A stretch of 61,796 nucleotides of DNA from Armatimonadetes bacterium UBA1398 (GCA_002305165.1 DBQI01000017.1:1-61796), one strand, 5' to 3'; shown: positions 1 through 8,623, counted from the stretch's first letter. The notes: generated by a model not told the origin, from the sequence alone. Numbers and translations: made by a program.

Positions 1-44
1 CAGGGGGGCAGCCTCGCTCGACGCGGCTTCGCCCTTGGGCCGCC

Positions 45-73
45 TTGACTCACGCCGCCGCCCCGAGGATACT
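45..73 (+). promoter_or_regulatory. Putative promoter of the marR/ABC exporter operon
   Basis: A -35 box TTGACT (45-50) is followed after 17 bases by a -10-like GATACT (68-73). Transcription would start near 80, just before the palindrome at 85-102. The -10 match is moderate, so this rests on spacing and on position before the first gene. Confidence 0.45.
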
Positions 74-84
74 ACGCATATTGA

Positions 85-102
85 TAGTTTACATATGAAC
101 TA
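85..102. promoter_or_regulatory. MarR-type operator palindrome
   Basis: An 18-base imperfect palindrome, TAGTTTACATATGAACTA, has 14 of 18 positions symmetrical and perfect TAGTT/AACTA arms. It is AT-rich in a GC-rich setting and sits between the predicted transcription start and the GTG start of the MarR gene. Size and location fit an autoregulatory MarR operator. Binding by the adjacent regulator is inferred. Confidence 0.55.
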
Positions 103-116
103 ATCGGAGCCACCAC

Positions 117-617
117 GTGCCAGAATCGGGGCGAGACGAGGACTCGGGCCACCTGCCCGAGGATCTGGGCGCGAGCATTGACGCCATGTTGGTGTTCAAT
201 ATCGTGCGCACTCACTCGTACGTCAGCCCCTACATCGACCAGACCCTGAAGACGAGCCGGCTGACCGGCGCTCAGTTCAACACCCTGATCGCCTTGGACG
301 CGGCGGGCGAGCAGGGCCTGCTTATGGGCGAGATCGGTGACCGTTTAGTCGTCACGAGGTCCAACGTGACGGGGCTCATCGATCGGCTCGAGAACCAGGG
401 GCTGGTCGAGCGCTGCGAGGCGGATGACCGCCGAGCGACCCGCGTGCGGCTGACGGCGGAGGGCCACCGCGCCCTCGATGAGGTCTTGCCGGCGTACCGC
501 GGGGCGGTCGAGGAACTCACGGGCTGCCTCACGGCGGCGGAGAAGGCCGTCCTGGTGCGGCTGCTCACGAAGCTCCGGCGCGAGCTCCGGCGCAGGTGGA
601 AGGAGACGAAGGGCTAG
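117..617 (+). CDS. MarR family transcriptional regulator
   Basis: This 166-residue protein has the MarR winged-helix layout. An N-terminal helical dimerisation segment is followed by a winged helix at about residues 48-115. The recognition helix contains TRSNVTGLIDRLENQGLV, and the wing contains DDRRATRVRLTAEG, the family's conserved D-x-R motif. It starts at GTG (117) behind CGGAG. Its end runs close to or into the downstream ABC exporter gene, so the two are probably one operon. MarR proteins bind palindromes and are released by small ligands; the palindrome at 85-102 is the obvious candidate. The likely role is control of the exporter; the ligand is unknown. Confidence 0.9.
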   Translation: MPESGRDEDSGHLPEDLGASIDAMLVFNIVRTHSYVSPYIDQTLKTSRLTGAQFNTLIALDAAGEQGLLMGEIGDRLVVTRSNVTGLIDRLENQGLVERCEADDRRATRVRLTAEGHRALDEVLPAYRGAVEELTGCLTAAEKAVLVRLLTKLRRELRRRWKETKG

Positions 618-631
618 TGCGCGGAGGCTGG

Positions 632-2548
632 ATGGGAGCATCGCGCACCGTCGGCGGGCTCCCCCGGACGTACGGCCTACAGCGGCACTTCAGCCGCGAC
701 CGCGGCAATGGGCCCACCCCTCAAATCACCAGGGCACGGGTGAGGCGCGTCCTGCGCTACTTCCGGCCGTACCGTTGGCAGTGGGCCACCATCATCGCCA
801 CCATCGCTGTCACCGCCGGTCTGTCCCAGGTCAACCCCCTGTTGACCCGTCACCTCATCGATGACGCCATGCTGGGCGAGGACAAGCGGCTCCTGGTGCA
901 GCTCGCCTCGGCGATGGTCGGGGTGGCCGTCGTCCTCGGCCTGCTGGGGGTCGTGCAGCACACCCTCGCGGCCAAGGCGGGCCAGAGCATGATCCACGAC
1001 GTGCGCAGCGAGCTGTATCAGCATCTGCAGCGTATGTCGCTGCGGTTCTACACCTCCAGCCGCTCCGGCGAGATCGTCAGCCGCATCAACAATGACGTGA
1101 ACGCCGTCCAGGGCGTCGCCACCGGCACGGTGACCCAGATCGCGAACAACCTCTGCATGGTCGTCGCGACCTCGGCGGCACTGCTTTACCTCAGCCCCGC
1201 GCTCACCCTCCTGGCGGTAGCTATCGTGCCCTTCTTCTACATCCCCTCCAAGATCGTGAGCCGGATAAGCCAGCGGCTGGCTACCCTCACGATGGAGGCA
1301 CAGGCCTCCATGCAGTCCTTCATGCACGAACGGTTACACGTGGGCGGCGTGCTCCTGACGAAGATCTGCGGCCGCGGCCCGGACGATGCCGGCATCTTCG
1401 GGGAACGCAGCCGGCGGCTCGTCGATCTCCACGTCAGGAGTACCATCGTCGGCAGGTGGCTGTTCATGGTGCTCAGCATCTTCGCCGTCCTCGGACCGGC
1501 CTTGGTCTACTGGTACGGGGGCCTACAGGTGATCGAGGGCCTGCTGACAGCGGGAACGGTGATCGCCGTGGCGGCTCTCATGACGAACCTCTACCGGCCG
1601 CTGTTGCAGCTCGCCACAGTCTACGTCGACATTCAGGCCTCCCTGGGCGTCTTCGAGCGCATCTTCGAGTACCTCGACATGCTGCCCGAGGTCCGCGATC
1701 GTGAGGACGCGACGCCGCTGCCCACCACGGGCGGCGAGATCCGGTTCAGCGGCGTGAGCTTCGCCTACCCTTCGCCCATGCTGATGGCCTCCGACCGCGA
1801 CGGGCGCGAGGAGACCGAGGAGGCCGCCGACGGGTTCGGGCCGGAGCGCGAGGCCTTCTCCCTCCAAGACGTGAGCTTCCGCATCGCTCCCGGCGAGCAG
1901 GTCGCGCTGGTCGGTCCCAGCGGCGCGGGCAAGACGACGATCACCTACCTCGTGCCGCGCTTCTACGATCCCGACGAGGGCACGATCACCCTCGATGGGC
2001 ATGACCTGAGGGACCTCCGCCAGGACGATCTCCGCCAGCACATCGGCATGGTGACCCAGGAGACCTTCCTCTTCCACGCCTCGGTGATCGAGAACCTGCG
2101 GTATGCCAAGCCGGACGCCACCGAGGAGGAGATCGTGGCGGCCACGCGTGCGGCGAACATCCACGACTTCATCGCCGAGCTGCCCGAGGGCTACGATACG
2201 GTGGTGGGCGAGCGGGGCTTCCGGCTCTCCGGCGGGGAGAAGCAGCGGCTGTCCATCGCGCGAGCCCTCCTGAAGGACCCCGCGATCCTGGTGCTCGACG
2301 AGGCCACCAGCAGCCTGGACTCCACATCCGAGCACCTCATCCAGGAGGCGCTCGAGACGCTGCTCCGGGGCCGGACGGCGATCATCATCGCCCACCGCCT
2401 GTCCACCGTGCTGGGCGCCGACAGGATCCTCGTCATGGAGAAGGGCCGCCTCGTGCAGGTCGGCTCCCATGAGGGCTTGGTGGAGGAGGATGGGCTCTAC
2501 TCCCAGTTGTTCACCCGCCAGTTCGGCCGGGTGCTCGACCTCACCTAG
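632..2548 (+). CDS. ABC exporter half-transporter (TMD-NBD fusion)
   Basis: This protein has an N-terminal six-helix ABC membrane domain and a C-terminal ATPase, the layout of homo- or heterodimeric multidrug/lipid exporters. From ATG 632 the A-loop Tyr is residue 379, Walker A GPSGAGKT is 428-435 and the signature LSGGEKQ begins at 532. It is followed by Walker B (ILVLDEATSSLD) and the H-loop His in AHRLS. An acidic insertion of about 25 residues separates the A-loop from the next strand. The ATG at 632 follows GGAGG and is preferred to a GTG at 596 inside marR. It probably exports a compound sensed by the MarR protein. Confidence 0.9.
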   Translation: MGASRTVGGLPRTYGLQRHFSRDRGNGPTPQITRARVRRVLRYFRPYRWQWATIIATIAVTAGLSQVNPLLTRHLIDDAMLGEDKRLLVQLASAMVGVAVVLGLLGVVQHTLAAKAGQSMIHDVRSELYQHLQRMSLRFYTSSRSGEIVSRINNDVNAVQGVATGTVTQIANNLCMVVATSAALLYLSPALTLLAVAIVPFFYIPSKIVSRISQRLATLTMEAQASMQSFMHERLHVGGVLLTKICGRGPDDAGIFGERSRRLVDLHVRSTIVGRWLFMVLSIFAVLGPALVYWYGGLQVIEGLLTAGTVIAVAALMTNLYRPLLQLATVYVDIQASLGVFERIFEYLDMLPEVRDREDATPLPTTGGEIRFSGVSFAYPSPMLMASDRDGREETEEAADGFGPEREAFSLQDVSFRIAPGEQVALVGPSGAGKTTITYLVPRFYDPDEGTITLDGHDLRDLRQDDLRQHIGMVTQETFLFHASVIENLRYAKPDATEEEIVAATRAANIHDFIAELPEGYDTVVGERGFRLSGGEKQRLSIARALLKDPAILVLDEATSSLDSTSEHLIQEALETLLRGRTAIIIAHRLSTVLGADRILVMEKGRLVQVGSHEGLVEEDGLYSQLFTRQFGRVLDLT

Positions 2549-2559
2549 CGTTCCGACCC

Positions 2560-2589
2560 TTTCGGCTCCTCGAACGCCTCGCGTATACT
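2560..2589 (+). promoter_or_regulatory. Possible dprA promoter
   Basis: A good -10 box TATACT (2584-2589) lies 18 bases after a weak -35, TTTCGG (2560-2565), in the 79-base gap before dprA. Only the -10 is convincing. Confidence 0.3.
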
Positions 2590-2627
2590 GACCGAGCGTT
2601 CAACCTGACCTCGACGGGCGCTAGGCC

Positions 2628-3713
2628 ATGGATGTCACCGACTGGATACGCCTGAGCATCCTCTCTCAGCGGCTGAGTCGACCGCTTGTGCCCGCCGTCG
2701 AGCGCTTGGGTGGCCCCGACGGTTTCCTGGGCGCAACGGCCTCTGAGCGGGCCGAGGCGCTCGGCGGGCTCTCGCGACCGGCCCACACAGTGGTCGAGGG
2801 GGTGCTGAAGTGCTCCACCGACGCCCAGGCTGCCAGCCTCGAACCCCTGAGCGCCGAGGTCGTCACCTACTGGGACCGCGAGTATCCCGCCGGCCTGAGG
2901 GATCTCGAAGCTGCGCCTGTCTGCCTGTTCGTACGGGGGCCGTCCGAGGTGTTCGCGCGCCGCGCGGTGGCCATCGTGGGTTCGCGCCAAGCTCACGCCT
3001 ACGGCCTCGACATCGCGCGCTCGATGGCGCGGGACCTCGCCGACGCCGGGGTCGTGGTGGTGAGCGGGCTCGCCCTGGGAGTGGACACGGCGGCGCACCA
3101 GGGATGCCTCGAGGGCCGTGGGGCGACGGTGGCGGTCACGGCCTGTGGCATCGACGTGAACTACCCGAGCCGGAACCGCTCGCTGCGCGACGCGATCATC
3201 GCCGGAGGAGGGGTCGTGCTGAGCGAGTTCCCTCCCGGCGGCGAACCCAGCCGTGACCTCTTCGTGAAGCGCAACCGCCTCATCGCGGCCCTCTCTCTGC
3301 TCACCGCGGTAGTGGGCGCTCGGGAGAGGTCGGGGGCGCTTATCACCGCGCGTTGGGCCGGCGAGCTGGGGCGCGAGGTGGCGGCGGTGCCGGGGTCGAT
3401 TCGGGACCCCTTCAACCGAGGCAGCCACCTGCTGATACAGGATGGCGCCCATGTAGTGGACGGCGCGGCATCCGTGCTCGCGATTCTCGGCATCGACCCG
3501 GCCGAGGAGCGGATCGCGAATCTGGACCTGGACGCCCTCTCGCCCGATGAGCGGATCGTGTTCGATGCCCTATCCCACCGCCCGTGCCACCGTGACGAGC
3601 TTGCCGACCGATGTGGCCTATCCCCCGCCGCCCTGGCTACGGCGCTCACCCTGCTCGGCGCGCGGAGCCTCATCCGCGCTCTACCCGGCGGCTCCTACAC
3701 CCGTGGTGTCTAG
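2628..3713 (+). CDS. dprA: DNA-processing protein DprA (Smf)
   Basis: DprA binds incoming single-stranded DNA and loads RecA during natural transformation. This 361-residue protein has the full family layout: an N-terminal SAM-like helical region, then the Rossmann-like DprA domain, then a C-terminal winged-helix domain at about residues 295-355. The DprA domain carries AIVGSRQAHAYG, the phosphate-binding SGLALGVDTAAHQG segment and the later KRNRLIAALS. The ATG at 2628 has no strong ribosome-binding site. It is followed by a tRNA with its own promoter, so it is probably monocistronic. It suggests that the organism may take up DNA, although no other competence gene lies in the window. Confidence 0.93.
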   Translation: MDVTDWIRLSILSQRLSRPLVPAVERLGGPDGFLGATASERAEALGGLSRPAHTVVEGVLKCSTDAQAASLEPLSAEVVTYWDREYPAGLRDLEAAPVCLFVRGPSEVFARRAVAIVGSRQAHAYGLDIARSMARDLADAGVVVVSGLALGVDTAAHQGCLEGRGATVAVTACGIDVNYPSRNRSLRDAIIAGGGVVLSEFPPGGEPSRDLFVKRNRLIAALSLLTAVVGARERSGALITARWAGELGREVAAVPGSIRDPFNRGSHLLIQDGAHVVDGAASVLAILGIDPAEERIANLDLDALSPDERIVFDALSHRPCHRDELADRCGLSPAALATALTLLGARSLIRALPGGSYTRGV

Positions 3714-3747
3714 CGCGCGGGGCGAACCAGCGGGAGGATTCGCACGG

Positions 3748-3776
3748 TTGACAACGTGAATATGTGTAGCTAGGAT
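3748..3776 (+). promoter_or_regulatory. Promoter of tRNA-Glu
   Basis: A perfect -35 TTGACA (3748-3753), a 17-base spacer and -10 TAGGAT (3771-3776) predict a start near 3783, 9 bases before the mature tRNA end. This is one of the two best sigma-70-type promoters I found in the window. Confidence 0.75.
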
Positions 3777-3791
3777 AGGCGTCTTGAGCGT

Positions 3792-3867
3792 GGCCCCATC
3801 GTCTAGTGGTCCAGGACGCCGGGTTCTCATCCCGGTAACAGGGGTTCGACTCCCCTTGGGGCTACCA
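3792..3867 (+). tRNA. tRNA-Glu (anticodon CUC)
   Basis: A complete cloverleaf can be drawn by eye. The acceptor GGCCCCA pairs with TGGGGCT (one G-U). The anticodon stem CCGGG/CCCGG encloses loop TTCTCAT, giving anticodon CTC, which reads GAG. The T-arm AGGGG-TTCGACT-CCCCT is perfect. Discriminator A and the terminal CCA (3865-3867) are encoded. It has its own promoter at 3748-3776 and a hairpin terminator at 3880-3901. Confidence 0.95.
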
Positions 3868-3879
3868 TCCGATCTCGTC

Positions 3880-3901
3880 GCGGCGCCTTGCGAGGCGCCG
3901 C
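3880..3901 (+). terminator. Rho-independent-type terminator after tRNA-Glu
   Basis: A perfect 9-bp stem, GCGGCGCCT/AGGCGCCGC, with loop TGCG begins 12 bases after the tRNA CCA and is followed by a T-rich GTGTGTTT. It separates the tRNA unit from the lytic transglycosylase gene. Confidence 0.7.
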
Positions 3902-3950
3902 GTGTGTTTCGCCCGAACGCGCTTTCGACGGCGCGGGCAGGAGTGACTTG

Positions 3951-5126
3951 ATGAGCCACTCGCGAGTCAGGCTGTTCAGCCTCCCTCTCGTGCTTCTGAT
4001 CCTCTCCGCGGTGCTGATCCCCAGCGCCCTTGCCCAGGATGTCGCCGTCCAGTTACGTGATTGGGTGCAGCAACTCGAACGCGATAACCTGGTGAATCCC
4101 CTCATCACCTTCGCCTCGGTCGCCGCGGCGCCAGACCGGTTCCACTCGACAAAGGCCGTGCGAGTGAGCGGCTGGGTCCGCGATGTTGTGCCGGCCGAGG
4201 ACGGCCAACAGGCGTACGCGTCCCTGGCGAGCGACTGTGGGGCCCAGATCTCGCTCCACACGTGGCAGCACCGCATGCTCGTCAAGGGGATGCGCATCCG
4301 CGCCGTCGTCCCTGCGCCGCTTCAGGGATACCCCACGGGGCCGGTCATCGCGCTCGCTTGGGCGCCGGAGTCGGTCTTCGGCGGCAACGCCGGCGGGGGT
4401 CTGGTGCCGGGGAGCGGGCCGTCCCTCTATGCCCCGCAACCGGGCATGGATCCCAACGTGGCCTCAGGCCGTCGGACGATCCGCGCCATGCCTAGCGGCG
4501 GCGGAAGCACCTACTACGGCGTCGATCAGCTCACGGGGCTCGCGTACTACGGCGCCCCGCAGCCGCAGCAGCCGGCATATACCGGCATGGGCTGGTCTCA
4601 TAGCGGCGCGACCGCGGCAACGCCCAGCACCTATCAGACGAGCGACGTCACCCAGTTTGCGGCCTACGCGAATCTAGCCCGCTACTTCAACCCCGCATTG
4701 ACGGTTGGCGAGTCCCAGGCCATCGTCTCCGCTCTCTTCGAGGGCTGTGCCCGCTATGGCGTGCCGAGGCCCCTGATGGCGGCACTCATCTATGCGGAGA
4801 GCTGCTACAAGCCGCTCTGCAAGTCCCATGCCGGCGCCATGGGGTTGTGCCAGCTCATGCCGGGCACGGCAAGAGGGCTCGGGGTCACCAGCCCCTATGA
4901 GGTCAGGCAGAACGTCCTAGGCGGAACGAAGTACCTTGCGGACATGCTCCGCCGCTTCCAGGGACGCGATGCCACGACCCAGATCCAGTTGGCCCTCGCC
5001 TCTTACAATGCGGGGCCCGGGGCCGTCGATCGAGCGGGCGGGATCCCCAAGAACCGCGAGACCCCGCCGTACGTCGCCAAGGTCGTGCGCACCTACCAGC
5101 TCCTCCTCCAGAAGGGCTACCGGTAG
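3951..5126 (+). CDS. Secreted lytic transglycosylase (SLT domain)
   Basis: This enzyme cleaves peptidoglycan glycan strands outside the cytoplasm. The ATG at 3951, behind a GGAG, gives a 391-residue precursor with a clear signal peptide (SLPLVLLILSAVLIPSALA). A domain at about residues 40-140 may be an OB-like fold (ITFASVAAAPDRF and VRVSGWVRDVV). A Gly/Gln/Tyr-rich linker follows. The C-terminal SLT domain has catalytic Glu283 in IYAES, then GAMGLCQLMPGTA and ALASYNAGPGAVDR. Two Cys (SCYKPLC) near the catalytic Glu could form a disulphide. No peptidoglycan-binding domain such as LysM is seen. The OB-like assignment is my inference. Confidence 0.88.
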   Translation: MSHSRVRLFSLPLVLLILSAVLIPSALAQDVAVQLRDWVQQLERDNLVNPLITFASVAAAPDRFHSTKAVRVSGWVRDVVPAEDGQQAYASLASDCGAQISLHTWQHRMLVKGMRIRAVVPAPLQGYPTGPVIALAWAPESVFGGNAGGGLVPGSGPSLYAPQPGMDPNVASGRRTIRAMPSGGGSTYYGVDQLTGLAYYGAPQPQQPAYTGMGWSHSGATAATPSTYQTSDVTQFAAYANLARYFNPALTVGESQAIVSALFEGCARYGVPRPLMAALIYAESCYKPLCKSHAGAMGLCQLMPGTARGLGVTSPYEVRQNVLGGTKYLADMLRRFQGRDATTQIQLALASYNAGPGAVDRAGGIPKNRETPPYVAKVVRTYQLLLQKGYR

Positions 5127-5322
5127 CCCGCGCTACTAGGCAACGTGTGCAGGTAACCCACCTTCCACCCACGAAGACCTTCGCGCCAGCGGGGGCCGAA
5201 GGCATCGTGCGCTGGATCAGCCACGGCTCCGCCGCGGGGCGCGGGAGCGGGTATCCTGAGGGGCGCTGACGCGTCGTGTCGGACGCGCCGGGCTTCGGGG
5301 GTTGCCTAGGAGGGAACGGCAA

Positions 5323-6744
5323 GTGAACCGGGTCGCCACGGGCATACCGGGGCTAGACCAGGTGCTCATGGGAGGCTTCAACCGCGGGAATGCGATCCTC
5401 GTTGAGGGGACGCCGGGCGCGGGGAAGACGAACCTTGGGCTCCAGGTCGTCTATGCTGGCGCGACCCTGCACGACGAACCGGGCCTGATCGTCACCTTCG
5501 AACAGTTCTCCCACCAGATGATTCGCGACGCCGAGTCTCTCGGCTGGGACCTTCAAGCCCTGGTGGATTCCGGCAAGGTTCGGATCATCCCCACGTCCCC
5601 CGCGGTCTTCCAGCAGGAGATGGCGGGATCTGACGGCTTGATCGCGGACATCGTGCGGGAGATGGGCGCTCAGAGGATCGTCATCGACTCCGTCTCTCAC
5701 TTCGCTCGGCTCTACGGTGACGATGCCGAGCGGCGCGAGGTATTCAATGCCCTGGTGAACATGCTGCGGCGCAGCGGCTTGACGGCCCTGCTCACCCGAG
5801 AGGTTCGGCTGCGGGCGGGCTCGGGTGCGTCGGAAGAGGTGTCCTTCGAGCAGTACGTCTCCGATGCCGCGCTTCGCCTCACCTACGAGAATGTCGACGC
5901 GACCCGGCGCGCCCGGTACCTGGAGGTCATCAAGGCCCGTGGCCAGGGCTTCCTGCCCGGCAAGCACCTCTTCGAGATCGGGCAGGGGGGCCTGACGGTG
6001 TACCCCAGCTACGATCCGGGCGAGCTCAAGGGGGAGCCGTCCAACGGGCCCCTCGAACGGCTATCGACCGGCGTCCCGGGGCTCGACGAGATGCTCTCCG
6101 GCGGCCTGCACCGCAGCTTCACGACCCTCGTCACCGGACCATCGGGCGTCGGCAAGACGGTGATCGGGCTCCAGTTCCTCGCCGACGGGATGAAGGCCGG
6201 CGAGCCGGCGCTCTACACGTCCTTCCGCAGCGGGCCGGGGAAGCTGGTGCGGCTGGCGCGGGCACTGGAGATCCCGCTCGCGACCGAGGAGGGCGGGCAT
6301 ATCCGCTTCGACTGCCCCCACCCGGCCATGATGAACCCCTACCGAGTGCTTGAGGATATCATCCAGGCTGCGGAGGATGAGGGCATCTCGCGAGTAGTCA
6401 TCGACTCGACCCGAGAGATCGAGGACGCCTTCCGCGACGAGGCCAGGTACGACCAGTTCGTCTACACCCTCGTGCATCGCCTCTACGCCTGTGGGGTCAC
6501 GACCATGCTCCTGGGCGGACCGGGCAAGACCGAGGAGCCGAGCGCTCCGGCCAGCACCTCCATCGGCGCGATCGTCGACAGCATCATCGGCCTATGTCAT
6601 GTGTCCACCCGGGGCGATATACGGCAGGGCATCTACGTGCTCAAGTCCCCGGGCAGCGCCCATGTCAACGATATCCGGCCCTACTCCATCGCTACCGGTG
6701 GCTTGAAGGTCGCCACGCGCCGGGTCACCGTCTGGGATGACTAG
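5323..6744 (+). CDS. Double-domain KaiC-like RecA-superfamily ATPase
   Basis: The GTG at 5323, 9 bases after AGGAGG, gives a 473-residue protein with two KaiC/RadA-type ATPase domains. Each begins with a TGIPGLD or TGVPGLDEML motif. Walker A motifs are GTPGAGKT (29-36) and GPSGVGKT (272-279). The C-terminal domain aligns with KaiC CII around IVDSIIGL, but the positions matching cyanobacterial phospho-sites S431/T432 are Gly415/Ala416. It is therefore unlikely to autophosphorylate as a clock protein, and no kaiA or kaiB is visible. Such proteins are usually signalling or circadian-like ATPases of unknown output. The function is not known here. Confidence 0.85.
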   Translation: MNRVATGIPGLDQVLMGGFNRGNAILVEGTPGAGKTNLGLQVVYAGATLHDEPGLIVTFEQFSHQMIRDAESLGWDLQALVDSGKVRIIPTSPAVFQQEMAGSDGLIADIVREMGAQRIVIDSVSHFARLYGDDAERREVFNALVNMLRRSGLTALLTREVRLRAGSGASEEVSFEQYVSDAALRLTYENVDATRRARYLEVIKARGQGFLPGKHLFEIGQGGLTVYPSYDPGELKGEPSNGPLERLSTGVPGLDEMLSGGLHRSFTTLVTGPSGVGKTVIGLQFLADGMKAGEPALYTSFRSGPGKLVRLARALEIPLATEEGGHIRFDCPHPAMMNPYRVLEDIIQAAEDEGISRVVIDSTREIEDAFRDEARYDQFVYTLVHRLYACGVTTMLLGGPGKTEEPSAPASTSIGAIVDSIIGLCHVSTRGDIRQGIYVLKSPGSAHVNDIRPYSIATGGLKVATRRVTVWDD

Positions 6745-6774
6745 AGCTACCGCGAACGGAGTGGACGCGCGCCT

Positions 6775-7170
6775 ATGATCCTGGGCCTGGGAGTGGACAT
6801 CATCGAGATCAAGCGCGTCGAGCAGGCCCTGACTCGGCGGCCAAGCTTGTTGCGGCGGCTGTTCACGCCCGAAGAGGTCCGCTACTGCGAGGCCCGGCCG
6901 GGATCGCGCTACGCCCACTTCGCGGGCCGGTTCGCCGCCAAGGAGGCCGTGGCGAAAGCCCTGGGCCGCTCGCTGGGTTGGCGGGATGTGGCCGTGCAGA
7001 ACAACGAGCTGGGCAAGCCGACGGTGGTTCTCTCCGGCCGAGCCCGGGAGGCGGCCGAGGGCGGATCGATCTATCTGAGCATCTCCCATTCCCGTGACTA
7101 TGCCGTGGCTCAGGCCGTGTTCTGGGTGCCCGAACCCGGCCAGGAGGGACTGCCATACGCCGATGGATGA
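6775..7170 (+). CDS. acpS: Holo-[acyl-carrier-protein] synthase
   Basis: AcpS transfers 4'-phosphopantetheine from CoA to the Ser of acyl carrier protein, activating it for fatty acid synthesis. The 131-residue protein has the family N-terminus ILGLGVDIIEIKRV with the Mg-binding Asp, then FTPEEVRYCEAR, the core RFAAKEAVAKALG with the second metal ligand Glu, and SISHSRDYAVAQAV near the C-terminus. Length is normal. It begins 31 bases after the KaiC-like gene, and its last 8 bases overlap the next gene, so these genes are probably co-transcribed. Confidence 0.95.
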   Translation: MILGLGVDIIEIKRVEQALTRRPSLLRRLFTPEEVRYCEARPGSRYAHFAGRFAAKEAVAKALGRSLGWRDVAVQNNELGKPTVVLSGRAREAAEGGSIYLSISHSRDYAVAQAVFWVPEPGQEGLPYADG

Positions 7171-7810
7171 TCGACTGGATGAGTCCGCCGAGCGCCTGCG
7201 CGCGGAGCTTGACCTCGAGGACGCCGCTCGGGAGCGGGCCCTGAGCTTCAGCCGCGAGCTGGTGCGGAAGAGCGCCTCCGCGATCCGCCTGATCCACCAG
7301 AAGCGCTATGGCGAAGCCGAGGAGGCCATCCGCGCCCATGGCGCTGAGCTGAGCAGCTTCCGAGACACCATCGCAGACCAAGCCAAGATCGTGAAGGCCC
7401 CCTTCGTCTCCGATGGCGAGAAGGAGCATGTGGAGGCCTGGGTGACCTTGTGCCTCGCGACGGGTCGAGCCATCCCCACGCCCGAGGAGCTCGGCACGCC
7501 TCCGGCGCCCTACCTGAACGGGTTGGCGGAGGGCGTGATGGAGATCAGGCGGTTCGTGGTGGACCGGCTGCGCCACGATGACCTGAAGGACGCCGAGGCC
7601 ATCCTCAACCGCATGGACGCCATCTACGCCATCCTCGTCACCTTCGACTACCCCGACGCCATCCTGGAGGGGCTGAAGCGCCGCCTGGACACGGTGCGTG
7701 GGGTCATTGAGAAGACTCGCCACGATCTCACGACCGCGGTGCGGCAGAACCGTCTGATATCGGCGTTGCGCGATTACGAGGCACGCGTGATCCCCGAGCA
7801 GGAGCCCTAG
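7163..7810 (+). CDS. Translin-family protein
   Basis: This 215-residue, mostly helical protein resembles translin/TRAX, single-stranded nucleic-acid-binding proteins best known in eukaryotes and archaea. The N-terminal helices carry SRELVRKSASAIRLIHQKRY. The C-terminal half has the typical YLNGLAEGVMEIRRFVVDRL, then DAEAILNRMDAIYAIL, LVTFDYPDAILEGLKRRLD and TRHDLTTAVRQNRLI. ATG 7163 overlaps the acpS stop. A longer frame upstream exists but lies inside acpS. The role is unknown; it could bind or cleave RNA like archaeal translins, but the catalytic acids were not verified. Confidence 0.75.
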   Translation: MDDRLDESAERLRAELDLEDAARERALSFSRELVRKSASAIRLIHQKRYGEAEEAIRAHGAELSSFRDTIADQAKIVKAPFVSDGEKEHVEAWVTLCLATGRAIPTPEELGTPPAPYLNGLAEGVMEIRRFVVDRLRHDDLKDAEAILNRMDAIYAILVTFDYPDAILEGLKRRLDTVRGVIEKTRHDLTTAVRQNRLISALRDYEARVIPEQEP

Positions 7811-7813
7811 GCC

Positions 7814-8623
7814 GTGAGCAGCGATCCCCTGCATCCCACCGTGGAACTGGAGACGCCGGACCATGTGACGGTATCCTTCGCCCTGGCCGGTCTGGGGCGG
7901 AGGGCGCTCGCCACGGCTCTCGACATCCTGGTGCAGGTGGGGCTGACCGTCATCGTGGCGCTCGTTGCAGCGGGTGCGATCCTCCTTTGGCAGGGCGGTC
8001 TCGGGGACGTAGGCGGCGGCGTCCTCGCCGTGACCATCGTGGCGCTGTTCCTCGTGTGGTCCCTCTACTTCATCTACTGCGAACTGGCCATGAACGGCCA
8101 GACGGTGGGTAAGCGCAAGCTGGGCATCCGCGTCATCAAGGCCAACGGGAGCAGCGTGGACTTCCTGTCCTCGGCGATCCGGAATCTGTTGCGCTGGGTC
8201 GATTGGTTCCCGATGCTGTATGGTGTCGGCACTCTCGTGACGCTGCTTTCGCCGCGCTACCAGCGGCTGGGCGACCTCGCGGCAGGTACCTACGTCGTGG
8301 TCCAGGACAGGGACGAAATGCCAGCCCACGTCCTCGTCGACTTAGCCACCCTGCCCCTTCCCGAGTCGCTCAAGGATGCTGTCAGGGCCTCGGTGACGGC
8401 GGTCCGGCAAGATGAGTACGAGTACGTCCTGCGGCTTCTTCGGCGCCTGCCGGAGCTCAGCCCCGCCCGCCCGGACATCGCCCAACGCCTCTGCTGGCAG
8501 ACCGCCAACGCCCTTGCGGCGCGGATGCGCGTAACTCTGGATCGACCGAGCGACTACGACTTCTGCTACTACTTCCTACATGCCGTGGCCACCGTCTATG
8601 CCCAGCGGAGCGTGGGCGCGTGA
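7814..8623 (+). CDS. RDD family integral membrane protein
   Basis: This 269-residue protein has an RDD membrane domain in its first 165 residues. It shows the ALDILVQ helix that contains the family's Asp, a second strongly hydrophobic stretch, the NGQTVGKRKLGIRVIKANG loop, and a final helix followed by YQRLGDLAAGTYVVV. The C-terminal ~100 residues are soluble and helical. GTG 7814 starts 3 bases after the translin stop. RDD proteins are mostly uncharacterised; some act in ion or osmolyte transport. Placement suggests an operon with acpS and translin, without giving a clear function. Confidence 0.85.
   Translation: MSSDPLHPTVELETPDHVTVSFALAGLGRRALATALDILVQVGLTVIVALVAAGAILLWQGGLGDVGGGVLAVTIVALFLVWSLYFIYCELAMNGQTVGKRKLGIRVIKANGSSVDFLSSAIRNLLRWVDWFPMLYGVGTLVTLLSPRYQRLGDLAAGTYVVVQDRDEMPAHVLVDLATLPLPESLKDAVRASVTAVRQDEYEYVLRLLRRLPELSPARPDIAQRLCWQTANALAARMRVTLDRPSDYDFCYYFLHAVATVYAQRSVGA

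Noticed and set aside
6863..8329. 488-residue frame on the - strand
   Set aside because: It is antisense to acpS, translin and RDD genes and has no family motif; a shadow caused by high GC.
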